The translations under genes and the position numbers were made by a program. From the NCBI RefSeq assembly GCF_000016825.1, contig NC_009513.1:1139501-1203500 (forward strand): DNA of 64,000 nt, read 5' to 3'. The stretch's first letter is position 1. Every line of letters starts with the position of its first letter. Below are positions 60,518 through 64,000 of this stretch, one piece after another. The notes below the pieces were generated by a model. It did not search any database. It saw only the letters and a program-made list of their open reading frames with translations, and was not told where the DNA came from. Origin of the DNA: Limosilactobacillus reuteri subsp. reuteri (GTDB taxonomy: Bacteria; Bacillota; Bacilli; Lactobacillales; Lactobacillaceae).

Positions 60518-60835
60518 ATGAATAAAAATGAACTGCTGGAATATATAGATACTAACTCCACCGCCATTACTATTTTCAAGGATAAGGTACGAACTGAGCA
60601 GGAAGCCAAAAATAAAAAGCGTCAACCCGCTAAGCGATGGAACGAAGCTAAGATTGAGCGCACCGTAGATAAATTTACCGATGATTTTATCAGTAATGTT
60701 TACGACAAGTTATATAAGGGGGTGAAAGCCAATAGAAATACACCAAGAAATAAATGGATTGAGTTTATCGAAACTAACGAAATCCTTGATAGTTTAGAAG
60801 AATCAGTAAGTATGATGGAGATTGGAGAAGATTAA
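60518..60835 (+). CDS. Unknown protein before the integrase (105 aa)
   Basis: Soluble, very charged, helical (MNKNELLEYIDTNSTAITIF start, then Lys/Arg-rich, acidic end). GGAAGGA-type binding site upstream. It ends 2 bp before the integrase start, so the two are co-transcribed. It could influence integration, but nothing in the sequence shows it. Confidence 0.6.
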   Translation: MNKNELLEYIDTNSTAITIFKDKVRTEQEAKNKKRQPAKRWNEAKIERTVDKFTDDFISNVYDKLYKGVKANRNTPRNKWIEFIETNEILDSLEESVSMMEIGED

Positions 60836-60837
60836 TT

Positions 60838-61968
60838 ATGTGGATGCAAGAACGCAATGGGAAATTCCGCTTCTTTGAGCAATATAAAGATCCTCTAACT
60901 AATAAGACTAAAATCATTAGTATTACAATGAAAGACCATAAAAAGAGTACTGCTAAGCAAGCTCAAATTATTCTAGATAATCGCATATCCAAAGCTTTAT
61001 CAAAAGTCGGTATCGGAAAAATAATTCATGGAATTACACTCAAACAGTTACTTGGTGAATATACTAAATATGAAAAGCCGCGAATTAGGAGATCAACGTA
61101 TTATAGCCATCAAACAATGGTTAATACCTTACTAGATATTTTTGGCAACGATGCCTTAGTTGAAAAATTTACCCCGCTTATCATTACTGAAAAACTAGAA
61201 AGTCTAATGTATGGGGATAGAGAGTTGTCCAGTGGCTATGTATCACGATATAAGTACTATCTACACAAGTTATTTGATTATGCCGTAAAACACTCATATA
61301 CAAAAGATAACCCAGTTGATAACGTTAAAATTGATTATAAGGCCCCTGCTAATGGTCAACAAATTAAAGATAAGTTCCTCGAAGCTGACGAACTGAAAGC
61401 CGTGCTCAAGTATCTATATAACAATACTAGAATCTACGGAGAACTTTGCGAATGGTTATATCTCACCGGGCTACGTTTTGGTGAAGCAGCCGCTTTAAGT
61501 TTTGATGACGTTTACCAAAAGGACAATCATTGGTTTGTAGATATAACTGGCACATTAGAGTATAAACGAATTAAAATCAAAGAACAAAAAAAGAGTGACG
61601 CACCTAAAACCTCATCCTCAGTCCGTAGCGTTGTACTACCAAAGAAAGCCGTTCAAATTTATCTTGATCTGAAGAAAAAATCTAATGGCAAAGGTTTTAT
61701 CTTCGCAACCGAAAACGGCACACCGATCCAAACGGCATCAGTAAATACTGTTTTAAGATCAGCAAAGAAGAAACTTAAACTTAATAAACCACTAAGTACT
61801 CATGTATTCAGACATACCCACATCTCGAAAATGGCCGAGTTAGGAATTCCGCTATATGTAATCCAACAAAGAGTTGGTCACTCCAGTAGTAAGATTACCT
61901 CCCAGATATATCTTCATGTGACACAAAAAGCAATTGAAAAGGAAGCGTCAAAACTTGATGAACTATAA
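60838..61968 (+). CDS. int: Tyrosine-type phage integrase
   Basis: A 376-aa site-specific recombinase. An N-terminal AP2-like arm-binding domain (MWMQERNGKFRFFEQYKDP), a SAM-like core-binding part, and the catalytic domain with Arg in LTGLRFGEAAAL, HVFRHTHIS, VGHSSSKIT and the nucleophile Tyr in SQIYLHV. It acts on the 60-bp rplS core repeat. attR starts 107 bp downstream. Confidence 0.92.
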   Translation: MWMQERNGKFRFFEQYKDPLTNKTKIISITMKDHKKSTAKQAQIILDNRISKALSKVGIGKIIHGITLKQLLGEYTKYEKPRIRRSTYYSHQTMVNTLLDIFGNDALVEKFTPLIITEKLESLMYGDRELSSGYVSRYKYYLHKLFDYAVKHSYTKDNPVDNVKIDYKAPANGQQIKDKFLEADELKAVLKYLYNNTRIYGELCEWLYLTGLRFGEAAALSFDDVYQKDNHWFVDITGTLEYKRIKIKEQKKSDAPKTSSSVRSVVLPKKAVQIYLDLKKKSNGKGFIFATENGTPIQTASVNTVLRSAKKKLKLNKPLSTHVFRHTHISKMAELGIPLYVIQQRVGHSSSKITSQIYLHVTQKAIEKEASKLDEL

Positions 61969-61970
61969 AA

Positions 61971-61989
61971 ACCTACCAAAAACCTACCA
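61971..61989. repeat. Candidate arm-type sites, right attP arm
   Basis: ACCTACCA occurs at 61,971-61,978 and 61,982-61,989 with 11-bp spacing. The same octamer lies near the left att site. Confidence 0.5.
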
Positions 61990-62051
61990 TTTGCTTCGAA
62001 AAATTATTTTTACTCTTTCTTTTTTCTTAAAAATGATTTTAAAACAAAAAA

Positions 62052-62074
62052 GAACCCTTGATACACAAGGGTTC
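62052..62074 (-). terminator. Phage-borne copy of the rplS terminator
   Basis: GAACCCTTG TGTATC AAGGGTTC on the minus strand followed by TTTTTTGTTTT. It nearly duplicates the chromosomal hairpin at 18,357-18,380, so rplS keeps a terminator after integration. Confidence 0.8.
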
Positions 62075-62075
62075 T

Positions 62076-62135
62076 GCACTACTAGTTGTCGCGACGACGT
62101 TCAGCGATACGAGTAGCCTTACCAGTACGTTCACG
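62076..62135. repeat. attR: 60-bp direct repeat within rplS
   Basis: Perfect match to 18,381-18,440. It covers the last 18 codons, stop codon and 6 bases beyond of rplS, so the gene's coding sequence is fully restored by the phage half. Confidence 0.95.
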
Positions 62136-62468
62136 TAAGTAGTAGAGCTTAGCACGACGTACACGACCGTAACGAAGAACATCAATCTTGTCAACACGTG
62201 GTGAGTGAACTGGGAAAGTACGTTCAACACCTACACCGTTACTGATCTTACGTACAGTGTAAGTAGCACTGATACCAGCACCGTGGCGCTTGATAACAAC
62301 ACCTTCGAACATTTGGATACGTTCACGTGAACCTTCAACGATCCGAGCGTGAACACGAACAGTATCACCGGCACGGAATTCTGGAATATCATCCCGTAAT
62401 TGACTAGCAGTAATCTTTTCGATTAACTTATTTTGACGCATAATATATTTCTTTCCTTTCGCCGACAT
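62082..62468 (-). CDS. rplS: 50S ribosomal protein L19
   Basis: A 128-aa ribosomal protein that lies at the 30S-50S interface. Conserved blocks: [44 protein letters not shown] and the basic end [18 protein letters not shown]. The AAAGGAAAG binding site is close to the ATG. The last 54 bp are phage-supplied after integration, without amino acid change. Confidence 0.96.
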   Translation of the reverse strand: MSAKGKKYIMRQNKLIEKITASQLRDDIPEFRAGDTVRVHARIVEGSRERIQMFEGVVIKRHGAGISATYTVRKISNGVGVERTFPVHSPRVDKIDVLRYGRVRRAKLYYLRERTGKATRIAERRRDN

Positions 62469-62556
62469 TCATGTCCTGTATGACGGGCAGCGGAATACCG
62501 TTATTCACAGCTAAACAGCCAATAACTACTATACATTGTTTTCGGCTGTCTTTCAA
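62469..62556 (-). promoter_or_regulatory. rplS promoter and L19 leader-like 5' UTR
   Basis: Minus strand: TTGAAA (62,556-62,551), 17 bp, TATAGT (62,533-62,528). The 5' UTR of about 50 nt has a GACATGAATGTC hairpin and a GGTATTCC segment, similar to the autoregulatory L19 leader of Firmicutes. The promoter is clear; the leader assignment is by resemblance. Confidence 0.65.
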
Positions 62557-62563
62557 GGGTAAA

Positions 62564-63994
62564 TTAATGGGTTTCTTTATTAATGATTGAATGACGAATT
62601 CCATAGATAAAGTAAATTAACAAACCGATCACAAACCAACCAACCATTAAAATTTTTGCATCAGTATTTAGGCCCCAGAAGATCACTGCCGAAAAGATCG
62701 CTGAAATTGCTGGAAGCACTGGATATAATGGCATCTTAAACTGAGCTTCGGGCAAATCTACCCCTTCCCGCGGACGCAAGGCATAGATTCCCAGAGAAAC
62801 AAAGATAAATGCGACCAGAGTTCCCGCAGAAACAAGGGTTGCTAAGAACGTAAACGGAAAAACAGAACCCAAGATCATGGCCAAGAAAGTAATCATCCAT
62901 AATGCATGATTAGGGACGTGCTTATCATCGATTTGTCCAAGTGATTTTGGTAGTAACCCGTCCCGTCCAAAGGCATAAATTAGTCGAGAGGAAGCTAAAA
63001 GAATTGCGATTAATGCCGAGAAAATACCAACAATCGCTACAACGGAAAGCAAGTTCGCCGTAATATAGTGTCCCGACTGTCTTAAAGCCCAGGCTGCTGG
63101 TTCTGCATTATTTGCATAACGGCTATATTTAAACATCCCCACTAATACGAGCGAAACTGCAATAAAGAAGCCTGTTCCTAGTAATAGCGTCCCGATCAAT
63201 CCTCGTGGCATTGTCTTTTGCGGATTAATCGTTTCAGCGGTATTAGCCGCAATCGCATCAAAGCCGACATAGGCAATAAAGATTTGCGCAGTCCCAGCTA
63301 ATATCCCCTGCCAGCCTCCAAAAGTGGTGCCTGGTTGATGAGCAGGGAGAAATGGGACATAGTTTTGCGGATGGATTGCAGTTGCCCCCACAACGATAAA
63401 CATTAAAATTACTAGTAGTTTTACACTAACAATAATATTTTCAATCCGGCTAACCTGATGAACGCCACGGGAAATTAAGATTCCAACAATTAGAATTGCA
63501 AAGGCGGCCAGAATATCAATATAAGACCCTGTATGTGGATCAAACCCACCAGTTAAGGCATGCGGTAATTTAATCCCAAAGCTGCCTAAAAAGCCTTGCA
63601 TATAAGCTGACCATCCAGACGCAACAAAGGCGACTGAAATAAAATACTCTGCTAAAAGCGCCCAACCAGCAATCCAGCCAAAGAATTCACCAAACAAAAC
63701 ATTGATCCAGGAAAAGGCGGAACCAGCAAAAGGTAGTACCGAGGACGTTTCCGCATAAGCTAATGCCGATAATCCTGCACCAATTGCGGCTACAATGAAG
63801 GCCAATGGAACCGCGGGACCAGTATGCTCAGCTGCCACAATCCCTGGTAAAGTAAAGATAGCCGTTCCCACGACCATCCCCGTTCCTAATCCAATTAAGT
63901 CTCTTGTTCGCAAGCTAGGGGTTAGTTGCGCATCCTTTTCTTCATAAACGCGGGGGTTCTGCTTAAGAAATAATCGTTTAATTAATTTTTTCAT
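62564..63994 (-). CDS. APC-family amino acid permease
   Basis: A 476-aa membrane protein with about 12-14 helices, of the cationic amino acid transporter (YfnA/CAT) branch. Family blocks: DLIGLGTGMVVGTAIFTLPG, AGSAFSWINVLFGEF and FIAYVGFDAIAANTAE. The ATG at 63994 is close to the window's right edge, so its control region is not visible. Substrate not determined. Confidence 0.85.
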   Translation of the reverse strand: MKKLIKRLFLKQNPRVYEEKDAQLTPSLRTRDLIGLGTGMVVGTAIFTLPGIVAAEHTGPAVPLAFIVAAIGAGLSALAYAETSSVLPFAGSAFSWINVLFGEFFGWIAGWALLAEYFISVAFVASGWSAYMQGFLGSFGIKLPHALTGGFDPHTGSYIDILAAFAILIVGILISRGVHQVSRIENIIVSVKLLVILMFIVVGATAIHPQNYVPFLPAHQPGTTFGGWQGILAGTAQIFIAYVGFDAIAANTAETINPQKTMPRGLIGTLLLGTGFFIAVSLVLVGMFKYSRYANNAEPAAWALRQSGHYITANLLSVVAIVGIFSALIAILLASSRLIYAFGRDGLLPKSLGQIDDKHVPNHALWMITFLAMILGSVFPFTFLATLVSAGTLVAFIFVSLGIYALRPREGVDLPEAQFKMPLYPVLPAISAIFSAVIFWGLNTDAKILMVGWFVIGLLIYFIYGIRHSIINKETH

Positions 63995-64000
63995 TCACGT

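Noticed and set aside
1..64000. CRISPR array
   Set aside because: No regularly spaced repeat of 24-40 bp with unique spacers was seen on either strand.

Overview
The window looks like a chromosomal segment of a low-GC heterofermentative lactobacillus, most probably Limosilactobacillus (L. reuteri group). This is inferred from gene style, a Met-type T-box leader, orphan menaquinone genes, a LacS/GH42 sugar locus and Lactobacillus-type phage proteins; no species-level search was possible. The central part, about 43.7 kb, is a complete-looking cos-type siphophage prophage integrated into the 3' end of rplS (ribosomal protein L19).

Layout. 1-16.8 kb is host DNA: the start of rpsN, a metallophosphoesterase, an MFS efflux pump, menG/ubiE, a T-box-controlled MetE-like gene plus a cyclase, menA and a polyprenyl diphosphate synthase (divergent), a beta-galactoside locus (GH42, LacS-type permease with EIIA tail, LacI regulator, cre site), a small secreted protein, a class C group II intron, exonuclease III and a MazG-like protein. 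16.9-18.4 kb is a small accessory strip downstream of rplS with an IS200/IS605 element and a locus built like a type I toxin-antitoxin pair.

18,381-62,135 is the prophage, bounded by a 60-bp perfect direct repeat that contains the last 18 codons of rplS. Late genes are on the minus strand. Reading in the direction of transcription from the right: immunity (Cro, antirepressor), small early genes, RecT and a PD-(D/E)XK nuclease, a DnaD-like replisome organizer, a long run of tiny overlapping genes, an ArpU-type late regulator, a structured non-coding zone, HNH endonuclease, P27-type small terminase, large terminase, portal, ClpP-type protease, HK97-type capsid, connectors, tail tube, frameshifted tail chaperone, tape measure with lytic domain, Dit, Tal with NlpC/P60, a 1355-aa fibre, an SGNH hydrolase, two BppU-type baseplate proteins, holin and a secreted amidase. 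The plus-strand lysogeny module holds the repressor, an ImmA peptidase, an Ltp-like exclusion protein and the integrase. Two further plus-strand cargo units sit inside the lytic region, one of them between the two terminase genes.

The most unusual stretch is 48,882-49,385. It holds seven stem-closed modules separated by only 2-6 nt. Three of them have tRNA-like arms but the D arm is reduced or missing, and the closing stems carry G-U pairs that are valid only on the minus strand. I read it as a non-coding, tRNA-like RNA array that standard tRNA finders may miss.

62.1-64 kb returns to the host: rplS with its leader, and an APC-family amino acid permease.
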